Below, piece after piece: positions 1-8,455 of a DNA stretch of 64,000 bases. Numbering within the stretch: position 1 is the first letter of the stretch; each line of letters begins with the position of its first letter. This DNA is from Solirubrobacteraceae bacterium. GTDB lineage: Bacteria > Actinomycetota > Thermoleophilia > Solirubrobacterales > Solirubrobacteraceae. The DNA lies in assembly GCA_025449845.1 (NCBI GenBank), contig JANWIP010000020.1, forward strand, positions 124,001 to 188,000, in the 5' to 3' direction. Under the pieces are notes generated by a model, which had not been told where the DNA came from, did no database searches, and saw only the letters and a list, made by a program, of their open reading frames with translations. The translations under genes and the position numbers were made by a program.

Positions 1-906
1 ACCTTCGAGGGAACTTCGCTGAATCGTTCGATCAACCTGGTGCAGGCAACGCTGGCCTCGGACAACACCGTGTATGCGCAGCTGGCGGCGGATTTGGGCG
101 AGGACACGATCACGAAGATGGCCTACAAGCTGGGGGTCAAAACGCACTTGGAAGGCAATGCGGGGCAGGCGCTTGGGGGCATAAAGGTCGGGGTCACGCC
201 GCTGGAGATGGCCAACGTATACGCGACGCTGGCCGATGGCGGCCTGCGCAATACGCCGGTGGCGATCACGAAGGTGGTATTCGCGGACGGTCACGTTGAC
301 AGCAATTGGGGCCGCGATCACCGCGTGCGTGCGATTTCCAGCGCCGTCGCCGCGGAGGAGACGAAGATTCTGGAGGAAAACGTGCAGAGCGGCACGGCCG
401 TCAATTCGGCGATCGGCTGCCCCACGGCAGCCAAGACGGGGACCACCAGCGAACTTGCGGACGCGTGGCTTGACGGCTACACCCCGCGGTACTCGACAGT
501 CGTGTGGATGGGTTATCCGAACCGGCGGGTGCCGATGACCGACGTCCACGGCGAAGCCCAGCAGGGTGGTCGCCTGCCGGCCCATATCTGGCACGCCTAC
601 ATGACCGAAGTGGTAGGCAATAACTGCGTGCCGTTCCCGACTTCAAGCGAATCGCTCGCCTATCAGCCGTTCTTCGGCAAGTACGCATCGACGGGCAAAG
701 CTGTGGAATCGAGCGGCAACGAAGAAGAATCGTCTTCGAGCGCCAAGAAGGAAAAGTCAAAGGGCACCCACGCCGAACCAACTCACCCGGAAACCGAACC
801 CAAGCATCCCGCCGGGAACGAAGCCCCCAACGCCCCGGCGCCACAGGTGCACGAACAGACACCGCAGGCGGGCGCGGGCGGCGGCACCACGGCCCCCCAC
901 GGCTGA
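1..906 (+). CDS. Penicillin-binding protein, C-terminal part (5' truncated by window)
   Basis: The reading frame is open from base 1, so the start and any transglycosylase domain lie outside the window. What remains is the end of a class A-type transpeptidase domain, which cross-links peptidoglycan outside the membrane. The SxN motif is S-D-N near residue 20 of the visible part and the KTG motif is A-K-T-G-T-T near residue 145, followed by the expected A-W-L-D-G-Y strand. The catalytic SxxK is not visible. After about residue 235 the protein becomes a low-complexity tail rich in Glu, Ser, Lys and then Pro/Ala/His, typical of a disordered envelope extension. Family assignment is firm; the subclass is inferred. 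Confidence 0.9.
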   Translation, partial: TFEGTSLNRSINLVQATLASDNTVYAQLAADLGEDTITKMAYKLGVKTHLEGNAGQALGGIKVGVTPLEMANVYATLADGGLRNTPVAITKVVFADGHVDSNWGRDHRVRAISSAVAAEETKILEENVQSGTAVNSAIGCPTAAKTGTTSELADAWLDGYTPRYSTVVWMGYPNRRVPMTDVHGEAQQGGRLPAHIWHAYMTEVVGNNCVPFPTSSESLAYQPFFGKYASTGKAVESSGNEEESSSSAKKEKSKGTHAEPTHPETEPKHPAGNEAPNAPAPQVHEQTPQAGAGGGTTAPHG

Positions 907-953
907 CACTGGTAGTTTGGACTGCGGAAACCCGCAAAGAATGGGATTGGCAC

Positions 954-1172
954 GTGGCAAAGGAAGACAAGGTTGAATTCGAGGGCGAGGTGATCGAGGC
1001 GCTGCCGAACGCGATGTTTCGCGTGAAGCTCGACAACGATCACGTAGTGCTGGGGCACGTGGCGGGAAAGATGCGCCGCTTCCGGATCAGGATCCTGCCG
1101 GGCGATCGGGTACGGTGCGAGCTCTCGCCGTATGACCTGGATCGCGCCCGGATCGTCTACCGGCATCGCTAG
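954..1172 (+). CDS. infA: Translation initiation factor IF-1
   Basis: This 72-residue single OB-fold protein binds the 30S A site during initiation. It has the diagnostic A-L-P-N-A-M-F-R-V stretch, the G-K-M-R motif, R-I-L-P-G-D and E-L-S-P-Y-D-L near the C-terminus. The start is GTG (V-A-K-E-D as translated; M in the protein). It stands alone between a penicillin-binding protein and thiL rather than in the usual ribosomal-protein context (map/rpmJ/rpsM). The second half ([14 protein letters not shown]) differs somewhat from the common actinobacterial form, so it could be a second, divergent copy. Confidence 0.93.
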   Translation: MAKEDKVEFEGEVIEALPNAMFRVKLDNDHVVLGHVAGKMRRFRIRILPGDRVRCELSPYDLDRARIVYRHR

Positions 1173-1227
1173 AACCAACCGCTCTGGACTGGGTCCCCCA
1201 CCCACCCCAGACATCGCCAAGTAGGTT

Positions 1228-2301
1228 CTGGACATCGCCGAGCGTTCTCTGATCGAGGCCATCGCGGCCGAGTTGGCTCCCACCTACGGGCCGCAGGTTC
1301 TGCGCGGGGCGGGAGACGACGCGGCGGTGGTGCGGGCGGGGGCGGTATGCGTGACGTCGGTGGACGCGATGGTCGAGGGCGTGCACTTCCGTCTGCGGGA
1401 TGGAGCAGGAGGCGGCTGGGCAACCCCGGCAGAGGTGGGCTGGCGGGCCCTCGCGGGCGCCCTGTCAGACCTGGCGGCGATGGGAGTGCCCGCGGGCGAG
1501 GCCTACATGGTGCTGGGATTGCCAGCGGGCTTGGGCGAGGAGCGGGCACTGGAGTTGGTGCGCGGCGCGCGTGAGCTGGCGCTGCAGACAGGCACGGCGA
1601 TGATAGGCGGCGACGTGGTGGCAGCGCCGGCGCTGATGGTGAGCATGACCGTGATCGGCTGGGCGCGGGAGAAGACCGAGGTGGTGGGCCGTGACGGCGC
1701 GCGGCCGGGGGACATCGTGGGCGTCACGGGCAAGTTGGGCGGCGCTGGCGCTGGACTGGCGGTGCTGGAAGGGCGGGCGCGCATGAAATCGGGGCAGACG
1801 GGCACTGGCCAAGACCAGGTACCCACAGGGCAGGCCCCGACAGGCACGCAACCAGCAACGCGGGCGGCGGTGGAACGAGTGCGCCGGCCAAGGCCCCGTC
1901 TAGCGGAGGGACACGCATTGGCAGCGGCGGGCGCCCATGCAATGATCGACCTCTCCGATGGGCTGGCCAGCGATGCCGCCCATGTCGGCCGGATGAGTGC
2001 AGCAGTACTGGAGGTGCGCCTGGAGGCGCTGCCGGTGGATGCAGGCGTTGCGGAGGTGTGCGATGAGCTGGGCATCCCCCCGTGGCAGCTGGCGGCAGGC
2101 GCGGGGGAAGACTACGAGCTGTGCGTATGCGTCCCGGCAGAGAAGCGCCACGACAGCGAGGAGGCGCTTGAGCGAGTCGGAGGCGTGGGCATCACGTGGG
2201 TGGGGCAGGTGGTGGCGTCCTCGCCGCGGGCCCCGCCGGGGGTGCTGTTGCTGGAGCACGGCCAGCAGCGAGCACTGGAGGGGTTCGAGCATCGCTGGTG
2301 A
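1228..2301 (+). CDS. thiL: Thiamine-monophosphate kinase
   Basis: ThiL phosphorylates thiamine monophosphate to the diphosphate cofactor with ATP. The protein shows G-A-G-D-D-A-A-V-V near the N-terminus, V-D-A-M-V-E-G-V-H-F, the G-D-V-V region, I-D-L-S-D-G-L and the A-G-E-D-Y-E-L motif of the PurM/ThiL fold. The conserved N-terminal helix (S-L-I-E-A-I) lies upstream of TTG 1273, and an in-frame TAG at 1222 leaves no ATG or GTG before it. I therefore place the start at CTG 1228; TTG 1273 is the alternative and would lose that helix. A low-complexity insert rich in Gly, Gln, Thr and Pro is encoded at about 1783-1860. The 3' end overlaps the convergent sortase gene by 110 bp. Confidence 0.85.
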   Translation: MDIAERSLIEAIAAELAPTYGPQVLRGAGDDAAVVRAGAVCVTSVDAMVEGVHFRLRDGAGGGWATPAEVGWRALAGALSDLAAMGVPAGEAYMVLGLPAGLGEERALELVRGARELALQTGTAMIGGDVVAAPALMVSMTVIGWAREKTEVVGRDGARPGDIVGVTGKLGGAGAGLAVLEGRARMKSGQTGTGQDQVPTGQAPTGTQPATRAAVERVRRPRPRLAEGHALAAAGAHAMIDLSDGLASDAAHVGRMSAAVLEVRLEALPVDAGVAEVCDELGIPPWQLAAGAGEDYELCVCVPAEKRHDSEEALERVGGVGITWVGQVVASSPRAPPGVLLLEHGQQRALEGFEHRW

Positions 2302-3190
2302 GCGGTGAGACGGGGCCACGGACAGCAGGAAGGCGGGCTGCTCCGATCGGCACTGCGGTGGTGAGACGCGCGAACACGAGCAGGCGCTGGGCAGCGCTGA
2401 AGAGAGGCGTGCAGGCAGAGAGGACTAGGCGGTTGTAGCCGACGGGGTTGACCGCGGCGCCGACATTGTTGGGCGACACCACGCGATGCCCGCTGACGAC
2501 ATAGGTGAAGTGGGCGTAGGGCATGTTGAGGAAGATGCGATCCCCCCGGCGCAGCGAGTCGATATGGCGGAAGGGCGCCAGATAGGTGGTGCGATGACCG
2601 GCGATAGCGGTGGTACCGGCGATACCGGGGAAGTGGGTTTCGGGAAAGACACCAGGCCCCTTCTCCAGTTCAGAGACCCCGGTGCCGTTCACGACGACAT
2701 AGGCGATGCCAAGGCTGGGGATGTGGATGGTGCCGACAGGGCTGCCCTTACCAGCGTGGCGCTGGAGCTCGCTGGCGAGAAAAGCGATGCGCTGGCGCTG
2801 GGCGGGCAGCGATGAGAGCTGGCGGCGCTCGACGGGCGTGGGCTGAGCGAGTTCGACCTCGTGCAAGGCACCGCTGAGGCGGTCCTGCTGAATGCGGGCG
2901 TAGAGCGCGGAGAAGGGCTCCTGCCAGAGGAGCGTGACGGCGGCGTCTGAAAGAGCAAGGACGCCCACGAGGATCAATCCCCAGGAGAGCGCGCGCCAGG
3001 CGCGGCGCGGCCCGCGGTGAGAACGACGATCCACGCCGGGTGAAAGAACCGAGCCGGGCAGGCCGGAAGGAGAGCCGGATAGGCCGGACGGGGAGCCGGG
3101 CCGTGCGAGACCTAGCCGATCGGCAGGAGTGGGCCTGCCCAAACTGGGCTGGCCAGAAGCCGGGGGATCGCTCAGCGGGATGTCGGGCAT
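2192..3190 (-). CDS. Class E-like sortase (membrane transpeptidase)
   Basis: A 332-residue sortase, which links surface proteins to the cell wall or to each other. A Pro/Gly/Ser-rich cytoplasmic N-terminus is followed by one membrane segment at about 68-89, then the beta-barrel. The catalytic triad is visible: His199 in A-G-H-R-T-T, Cys260 in V-L-S-A-C-T, and Arg269 in A-Q-R-L-L-V-F. The Ala/Pro-rich C-terminal tail of about 50 residues is encoded antisense to the end of thiL. It lies 56 nt downstream of the M28-like gene on the same strand, so the two may be co-transcribed. No LPxTG-type substrate was recognised in the window. Class E is inferred from layout. Confidence 0.85.
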   Translation of the reverse strand: MPDIPLSDPPASGQPSLGRPTPADRLGLARPGSPSGLSGSPSGLPGSVLSPGVDRRSHRGPRRAWRALSWGLILVGVLALSDAAVTLLWQEPFSALYARIQQDRLSGALHEVELAQPTPVERRQLSSLPAQRQRIAFLASELQRHAGKGSPVGTIHIPSLGIAYVVVNGTGVSELEKGPGVFPETHFPGIAGTTAIAGHRTTYLAPFRHIDSLRRGDRIFLNMPYAHFTYVVSGHRVVSPNNVGAAVNPVGYNRLVLSACTPLFSAAQRLLVFARLTTAVPIGAARLPAVRGPVSPLTSDARTPPVLAAGRAPATAPPAGPAARTPPPAPPT

Positions 3191-3246
3191 GTCAGCTTGG
3201 GCATGTCAGGTCAGTTCTCTGGGGTCCCGGTCTCGTGAGCAACGTT

Positions 3247-5073
3247 TCAGCGACGCAGAGCGGACTCGGTGCCGCCGAGTGACCCTGGACCAGCGTAGGA
3301 CATGGGTCCGCGGACGGTGATGGGTATCCCATCGGCCGAGTCGGGGCCGGCGATGAGCGGTGGTGAGGAACCGATCGCCACAAGCACGGCGGCAGCGAGG
3401 CAACCAAGCGTTAGACACCACAGGATGAGGGCGGGAACGCCGTAGTAGCCGCCGGCAAAAAGCAGCACGGAGGCGTGGATTGCCTGCGCCGGATCGAAGC
3501 CGAGCTGGCGGGCATAGAAGGCGGCGAGCAGAACCGGGACAAGCAGTCCGAGTGCCACAACCGCGAGCGCACGCAGACGGTGGGTGCGCCCCGCCGAGCG
3601 ACGCCAGTCGGGCTGGGCGAGCAACAGCCAGAGGTGCAAAGCGGGCACGAGCAGCAAGGCCATGAATGGGTTGAAGATCCAGACGAGGATGGCGATGGCG
3701 AGCAGCACGAGCAGCAGCGCGAGCCCAGCGGCATCGTCATCGGCACGCGGGTGCAGATGCAGGCGGCGCATGAGAGCGGGCCACGCAAGCCAGGCGAGCA
3801 CGAGCGCAAAGAGCGGCGCGAACACAGCCTCCAGCGCGGCAGCGCCGGAGGGCAGCGCCTGCGCAAGCATGAGACCCGCAGGGGCGGCAATGGCGTCGGT
3901 GAGGCCGAGCAGCCGCGTGAAGAAAGCCGCGATGAGAAAGGGCAACGCGCAAGCAAGCACCCACTGCAGGCGCCGCCCCACCGCAAGACGGCGCCGGCGC
4001 GAGCGGGCGAAACCATCGATGAGTACGAGCAGAGGCGGGAGCAGCAGCGTGGCGAGGAGCAACCGCAAGGCCCAAGCGGGAAGCAGCTTGCGCTGGATCG
4101 GCAGCGCGGTTTCAACTTCCCCCCCGACGCCCCCGGCAGCGCTCAGGTTGGGATTGCCGTCGAGTGCGTAGACAGAGCTGAGTACGGCCCGGCCGAAGTT
4201 CTGTAGGCGAGTGGCACTGATCGCCTCATTCGCCCGGGGCGGCCGTTCGCCGCTGACCTGGACGAGCACGGCAGGGATGCCGTGCGCAATCAGCTGGCCC
4301 TGCTCGCCGGGAGCGAGCGGCAGCGTGAGGTGGGCGAGCTGACCGAGCGTGGAAGGCGTACCGGGATCGACGCCCACCTCGCGGGTGAGCGCGGCTGAGA
4401 CGGTGCGCGCAAGCGTGGCAGGCGCACTGCCGAGCCCGGCGGAAAAAGGCACCACGAAAGGCTTGTGGGCGGTGGCGCCGGCGAGGTCACCAAGCACGAT
4501 CGCCCCGTCGACTGCCCCGCCGGAGTGGGTGGCGAAGTCAAGCGCGCCAGCGTCGCCACCGCTGCCGCCGCTGGTGGAGACGACGATGACGGTGCGCGCG
4601 GTCTCGCTGGCAGCCAATACACGTGCGAGCTCAAGCAGCACGGCGGTGCCCGACAGTTCGGCGGCGGCACCGCGGCGGGCAGCGTCGCGATGGGCGAGCA
4701 GCACGATCGGGCTGCCGCCAGTGATGCCGGGGCGACGAGCGATGACAGTAGTGAGGGTGCGCTTGCCGTCGATGGTCTGGGCCTCCAGATGGCGGGTATG
4801 CACGGAGAAGCCGGCGGAGCTTGAGCCACTGAGCCCGCTCAGAGTCTGCGCGACATAGGCGGCAAGAGTTTCATCGCCCGCGCCGCCCGGCCGGCGCTCG
4901 GGGTATTTGGCAGCGAGGCTCTGCAGTTCCGCGAAGGCACGGGGCCCGTCGAAGGCGTCGGGGGCGAGCGTGGAGGAGAGCGAGTGCGCAGGCGCCCTCA
5001 AGGAAAAGCCAGCTATCGCGAGGGCGAACAGCAGAGGCACGAATGCGGCGCGGTAGATACGTCCGTTGAGCAC
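3247..5073 (-). CDS. M28-like membrane protein, probably catalytically dead peptidase
   Basis: This 608-residue protein starts with a signal anchor (about 9-27), then an extracytoplasmic domain resembling M28 zinc aminopeptidases, then several hydrophobic segments from about 335 to 575. H-R-D (128-130) keeps the first ligand motif. The family's D-N-x-S-G, which supplies the bridging Asp, reads A-E-L-S-G (138-142). The E-E catalytic pair is replaced by Gly-Gly (169-170) in S-T-S-G-G-S-G-G. No closing His-x-x-D motif is apparent. I infer a pseudo-peptidase with a binding or scaffolding role, though a highly divergent active site cannot be excluded. It is divergent from the treT-like gene with about 30 bp between them. 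Confidence 0.72.
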   Translation of the reverse strand: MLNGRIYRAAFVPLLFALAIAGFSLRAPAHSLSSTLAPDAFDGPRAFAELQSLAAKYPERRPGGAGDETLAAYVAQTLSGLSGSSSAGFSVHTRHLEAQTIDGKRTLTTVIARRPGITGGSPIVLLAHRDAARRGAAAELSGTAVLLELARVLAASETARTVIVVSTSGGSGGDAGALDFATHSGGAVDGAIVLGDLAGATAHKPFVVPFSAGLGSAPATLARTVSAALTREVGVDPGTPSTLGQLAHLTLPLAPGEQGQLIAHGIPAVLVQVSGERPPRANEAISATRLQNFGRAVLSSVYALDGNPNLSAAGGVGGEVETALPIQRKLLPAWALRLLLATLLLPPLLVLIDGFARSRRRRLAVGRRLQWVLACALPFLIAAFFTRLLGLTDAIAAPAGLMLAQALPSGAAALEAVFAPLFALVLAWLAWPALMRRLHLHPRADDDAAGLALLLVLLAIAILVWIFNPFMALLLVPALHLWLLLAQPDWRRSAGRTHRLRALAVVALGLLVPVLLAAFYARQLGFDPAQAIHASVLLFAGGYYGVPALILWCLTLGCLAAAVLVAIGSSPPLIAGPDSADGIPITVRGPMSYAGPGSLGGTESALRR

Positions 5074-5104
5074 CGCCGAAGACCATAGTCCCCCCTTCGG
5101 GCCT

Positions 5105-6370
5105 ATGACAGGTCCTTATGGATATTGTGCGCCCGTGCTCCAGCCCGTGGCCGTAGGAACCAAGTCGCTCACCGACTACACGCACATCTGCGGCCGGGGT
5201 CTGATAGATGAAATTCGCGAGCTGGCGGAGCCGCTGAAAGGCCGCCGCGTGGTGCACGTATCGGCGACCGCCTTCGGCGGCGGGGTCTCGGAGATCCTCT
5301 ACACGCTGGTGCCGCTGATGCGCGATGTGGGGCTGGAGTGCGAGTGGCAGGTGATCTATGGCCGCGAGGAGTTCTTCAATGCCACGAAGCTGATGCACAA
5401 TGCCCTGCAGGGCGCGCCGCAGGATCTCGATGAGGAACAGTGGGCTACGTGGATGAGCTACAACGAAATGAACGCGCGCGAGCTGAGCGCCGGCTGGGAC
5501 GTGTGCCTGGTGCACGACCCGCAGCCGGCCGCAATGCACCAGCTGGTGCCGGAGAAGGCAGCAGGCTGGGTGTGGCGCTGCCACATCGATCTTTCAACGC
5601 CCAACCCAGAGACGATCGAGCGCCTGCTGCCGTTCATCGAGAACTACCCCCAGTCGCTGTTCCATATGCAGGAATATGTGCCCAAGGGCATGGGGGGCAA
5701 CGTCAACATCGTGCCCCCGGCGATCGACCCCCTGGCGCCGAAGAACATGGCGCTCTCGCCAGAGGACGCCTCGTATGTGTGCGGCCAGTTCGGGATCGAC
5801 ATAGATCGTCCGCTGATGTGCCAGGTGTCGCGCTTTGATCCCTGGAAGGACCCGCTGGGAGTGATCGACGCCTACCGCACGGTGAAGGAGAAGCTGCCAG
5901 ACCTGCAGTTGGCGCTGGTGGGCTCGATGGCCAGCGACGACCCCGAGGGTTGGGACTTCTTCAACGCGACGATCGCCCACGCGGACGGCGATCCAGACGT
6001 GCACATCCTGAACAACTTCAACAACGTCGGCTCGATCGAGGTCAACGCCTTCCAGTCCCACGCCGATGTGCTGGTGCAGAAGTCAACGCGCGAGGGCTTC
6101 GGCTTGACGGTCTCGGAGGCGATCTGGAAGGCGCGGCCGTTCATCGGAGGCAACGTAGGCGGCATACCGCTGCAGGTGGAGGACGGCGTGACGGGGTTCC
6201 TGGTGGAGAGCGCGGAGCAGTGCGCGCAGCGCACGCTTGAGATCCTCAAGGACCCGGCCCTCGGCAAAGCGCTGGGCCGGCGGGGCAAGGAGCACGTGCG
6301 TACGCACTTCCTGACGCCGCGTTATCTGCGCGACTACCTGCGTATCTTCACGGAACTGGCGCAGTCGTGA
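5105..6370 (+). CDS. GT4 glycosyltransferase, trehalose synthase (TreT) type
   Basis: TreT-type enzymes make trehalose from NDP-glucose and glucose in the cytoplasm. The match to that subgroup is specific: a G-G-G-V-S-E-I-L loop near the N-terminus, W-R-C-H-I-D-L-S, P-P-A-I-D-P-L, Q-V-S-R-F-D-P-W-K-D-P, V-G-S-M-A-S-D-D-P-E-G, and the donor-site K-S-T-R-E-G-F-G-L-T-V-S-E-A. I chose ATG 5105; the frame is open back to TTG 5066, which would overlap the divergent gene. GTG 5135, giving M-L-Q-P-V-A-V-G, is also plausible. otsA follows after 25 bp, so the pair is probably one transcript. Confidence 0.83.
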   Translation: MTGPYGYCAPVLQPVAVGTKSLTDYTHICGRGLIDEIRELAEPLKGRRVVHVSATAFGGGVSEILYTLVPLMRDVGLECEWQVIYGREEFFNATKLMHNALQGAPQDLDEEQWATWMSYNEMNARELSAGWDVCLVHDPQPAAMHQLVPEKAAGWVWRCHIDLSTPNPETIERLLPFIENYPQSLFHMQEYVPKGMGGNVNIVPPAIDPLAPKNMALSPEDASYVCGQFGIDIDRPLMCQVSRFDPWKDPLGVIDAYRTVKEKLPDLQLALVGSMASDDPEGWDFFNATIAHADGDPDVHILNNFNNVGSIEVNAFQSHADVLVQKSTREGFGLTVSEAIWKARPFIGGNVGGIPLQVEDGVTGFLVESAEQCAQRTLEILKDPALGKALGRRGKEHVRTHFLTPRYLRDYLRIFTELAQS

Positions 6371-6395
6371 GCGGGATCACGGGACCGGCGGAGTC

Positions 6396-7862
6396 ATGAG
6401 CGAGGCACCGGCACAGCGAGCTCCGCTGGTGCTGGTGTCAAACCGGGGACCTGTGACGTTCCAGGCCGACGGCGAGGTGCAGCGCGGCTCAGGCGGTCTG
6501 GTGACGGCGTTGAGCGGCTTGGCCTCGCACCGCGAGGCGGTGTGGGTGGCAAGCGCGATGAGCGAGTACGACGCGGAGGTGGCACACAGCCACGGCGGGC
6601 AGGCCTTCACGGTGCGCTCGCCAGCGGGCGGCTCCTATCAGGTGCGTCTGGTAGTGAGCGACCCGGAGGCGTATGACCGCTTTTACAACGTCTTCGCCAA
6701 CCCGATGCTGTGGTTCATACAGCACTACCTGTGGGATCTGTCAAACGCACCGGACATCCGCCGCGAGGAGATCGAGGCGTTCGAGTTCGGTTACAACGTG
6801 GTCAACGAGGACCTGGCGCGGGCGGTGGTAGAGGAGCTGAAGGACAGCCCCGAACCGGTGGTGATGGTGCACGACTACCACCTCTACACGCTGCCGGATC
6901 TGGTGCGCCGCGCGCGCCCGGATGTGTTCCTGCACCACTTCATCCACATCCCCTGGACGCAGTCCGATGCCTGGCGGGTGCTGCCCTCGCGCATTCGCGA
7001 GGAGATCTTCACGGGCTTATTGGCAAACGACATCATCGGCTTTCATACGCGCAGCTACCGGCGCAACTTTCTGCAGTGTTGTCGCGATCTGATGGAGCTG
7101 GACGTGGACTTTGAGCGCGGTCTGGTGCAAGTGGGCGAGCGCGAGGTGTGGGTGCGGGCCTACCCGCTGCCGATCGACCATGAGGCCACGCGCCAGGTGG
7201 CGCAGCGCCCGCGGGTGAAGGAGTTCGAGCGCGAGCTGCTGCGCCGCCGGCGGGACTTTCTGATTCTGCGCGTGGACCGGGCGGATCTGAGCAAGAACGT
7301 CTTGCGCGGCTTCGCGGCGTTCGACCTGTTCCTGGAGCAGCACCCGGAGTTCCGCGAGCGGGTGACGTTCATGGCCCAGCTGATGCCCTCACGTACAGAC
7401 GTGCCTCAGTACGCCGAGTACCTGGAGCGAATCGAGGCGTCGGTGGCCGTCGTCAACCACCGCCACGGCACACCCGACTGGATGCCGATCCAGCTGAAGC
7501 TGCGCGATGACCTGGAGGAGGCAATGGCGGCCTACAAGCACTACGACGTGCTGCTGGTGAACGCGATGTTCGACGGCATGAACCTGGTGGCGAAGGAGGG
7601 TCCGATCGTCAACGAACACGAGGGCGTGTCGATCCTCTCCGAGAACACAGGCGCGCACGAGGAGCTGGGCGAGTACGCACTGTCGGTGAACCCGTTCGAC
7701 ATCCAGGAGCTGGCGAACTCGATCTATGCGGCGCTGGCGATGGAGCCCGCGGAGCGCAAGCGACGGGCGGAAGGACTGGTCGAGATCGTGACCTCGCGCG
7801 ATCCGGGCGATTGGATCGACGAGCAGATGGCGGACATCCGCGCAAAGGGCCGGGGTAGGTAG
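6396..7862 (+). CDS. otsA: Trehalose-6-phosphate synthase family (GT20)
   Basis: OtsA joins UDP-glucose and glucose-6-phosphate to give trehalose-6-phosphate. The 488-residue protein shows G-S-G-G-L-V-T-A-L near the N-terminus, H-D-Y-H-L-Y-T-L-P, H-I-P-W-T, V-D-R-A-D-L-S-K-N (family: V-E-R-L-D-Y-x-K-G), D-G-M-N-L-V-A-K-E and S-E-N-T-G-A-H-E-E-L. The start is ATG 6396 with a weak G-C-G-G-A-G upstream. It sits directly after a TreT-like gene. No OtsB phosphatase lies in the window, so either it is elsewhere or the product is another glucosyl phosphate; the divergent V-D-R-A-D-L-S-K-N leaves an acceptor other than glucose-6-phosphate possible. Confidence 0.85.
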   Translation: MSEAPAQRAPLVLVSNRGPVTFQADGEVQRGSGGLVTALSGLASHREAVWVASAMSEYDAEVAHSHGGQAFTVRSPAGGSYQVRLVVSDPEAYDRFYNVFANPMLWFIQHYLWDLSNAPDIRREEIEAFEFGYNVVNEDLARAVVEELKDSPEPVVMVHDYHLYTLPDLVRRARPDVFLHHFIHIPWTQSDAWRVLPSRIREEIFTGLLANDIIGFHTRSYRRNFLQCCRDLMELDVDFERGLVQVGEREVWVRAYPLPIDHEATRQVAQRPRVKEFERELLRRRRDFLILRVDRADLSKNVLRGFAAFDLFLEQHPEFRERVTFMAQLMPSRTDVPQYAEYLERIEASVAVVNHRHGTPDWMPIQLKLRDDLEEAMAAYKHYDVLLVNAMFDGMNLVAKEGPIVNEHEGVSILSENTGAHEELGEYALSVNPFDIQELANSIYAALAMEPAERKRRAEGLVEIVTSRDPGDWIDEQMADIRAKGRGR

Positions 7863-7875
7863 GCCCTCCGCCACA

Positions 7876-7905
7876 TTGTCAGGCACCCCGCCGCACTGTT
7901 ATCAT
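7876..7905 (+). promoter_or_regulatory. Probable sigma-70-type promoter of the rpsF operon
   Basis: A -35 TTGTCA (7876-7881) and a -10 TATCAT (7900-7905) are separated by 18 bp; each matches the consensus at five of six positions. Transcription would begin near 7912, leaving a leader of under 10 nt before rpsF ATG 7920. This is the only clear promoter in front of the S6-S18-L9 run. Confidence 0.6.
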
Positions 7906-7919
7906 CCCGCGCCGCACGT

Positions 7920-8369
7920 ATGACCCTGCCCGCACCCACATATGACCTGGTCCTGATGCTGGACACGCAGGCGGAGGCGCCCGTGCGGGCAAAGATCGTG
8001 GCGGACGCGCGCAGCGCGATCGAAGCGCAGGGCGAGCTGTTGCGCCATGACGAGTGGGGCGACCGCGCACTGGCCTTCCCGATCGACCACAAACAGGCAG
8101 CGGAGTACCACCTGCTGCAGTTCCACTCCAACACGCCGGAGCTGCTGCGCGGACTGGACAGGACGCTGCGGATCACGGACGGGATCGTGCGCTTTCGGAT
8201 CGTGAAGCTGAAGCCAGGCACACCGGCAGCGCCGGACATGCAGCCGGGCAGGCGCACGGAGAGCGAATTGGGAGACCCGCCCCACCCAGCACCCCCGCAC
8301 TCAGACACTCCAGAGCCCAGCCCTGAGCCCACCGTCGAGCCCGAGCTCGCGGTCGGCGAGCCGGCCTGA
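7920..8369 (+). CDS. rpsF: 30S ribosomal protein S6
   Basis: S6 binds 16S rRNA together with S18 in the small subunit platform. The first 95 residues fit the family: Y-D-L-V-L-M-L-D at the N-terminal strand, the G-D-R-A-L-A-F-P-I turn, and L-R-I-T-D-G-I-V-R-F-R-I-V-K in the last strand. At 149 residues it is longer than usual because of an acidic, Pro-rich tail after about residue 105. It opens the cluster rpsF-hydroxylase-ssb-rpsR-rplI-dnaB. The start is ATG 7920, with almost no leader. Confidence 0.93.
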   Translation: MTLPAPTYDLVLMLDTQAEAPVRAKIVADARSAIEAQGELLRHDEWGDRALAFPIDHKQAAEYHLLQFHSNTPELLRGLDRTLRITDGIVRFRIVKLKPGTPAAPDMQPGRRTESELGDPPHPAPPHSDTPEPSPEPTVEPELAVGEPA

Positions 8370-8455
8370 GCAGAAATCGGCCATAAGCCCTCCGCAAGCG
8401 GAGGCGGCGTAATACACTCGAAGGCGTGGCTGGAGTGGATGTAGGAGATCAACCG

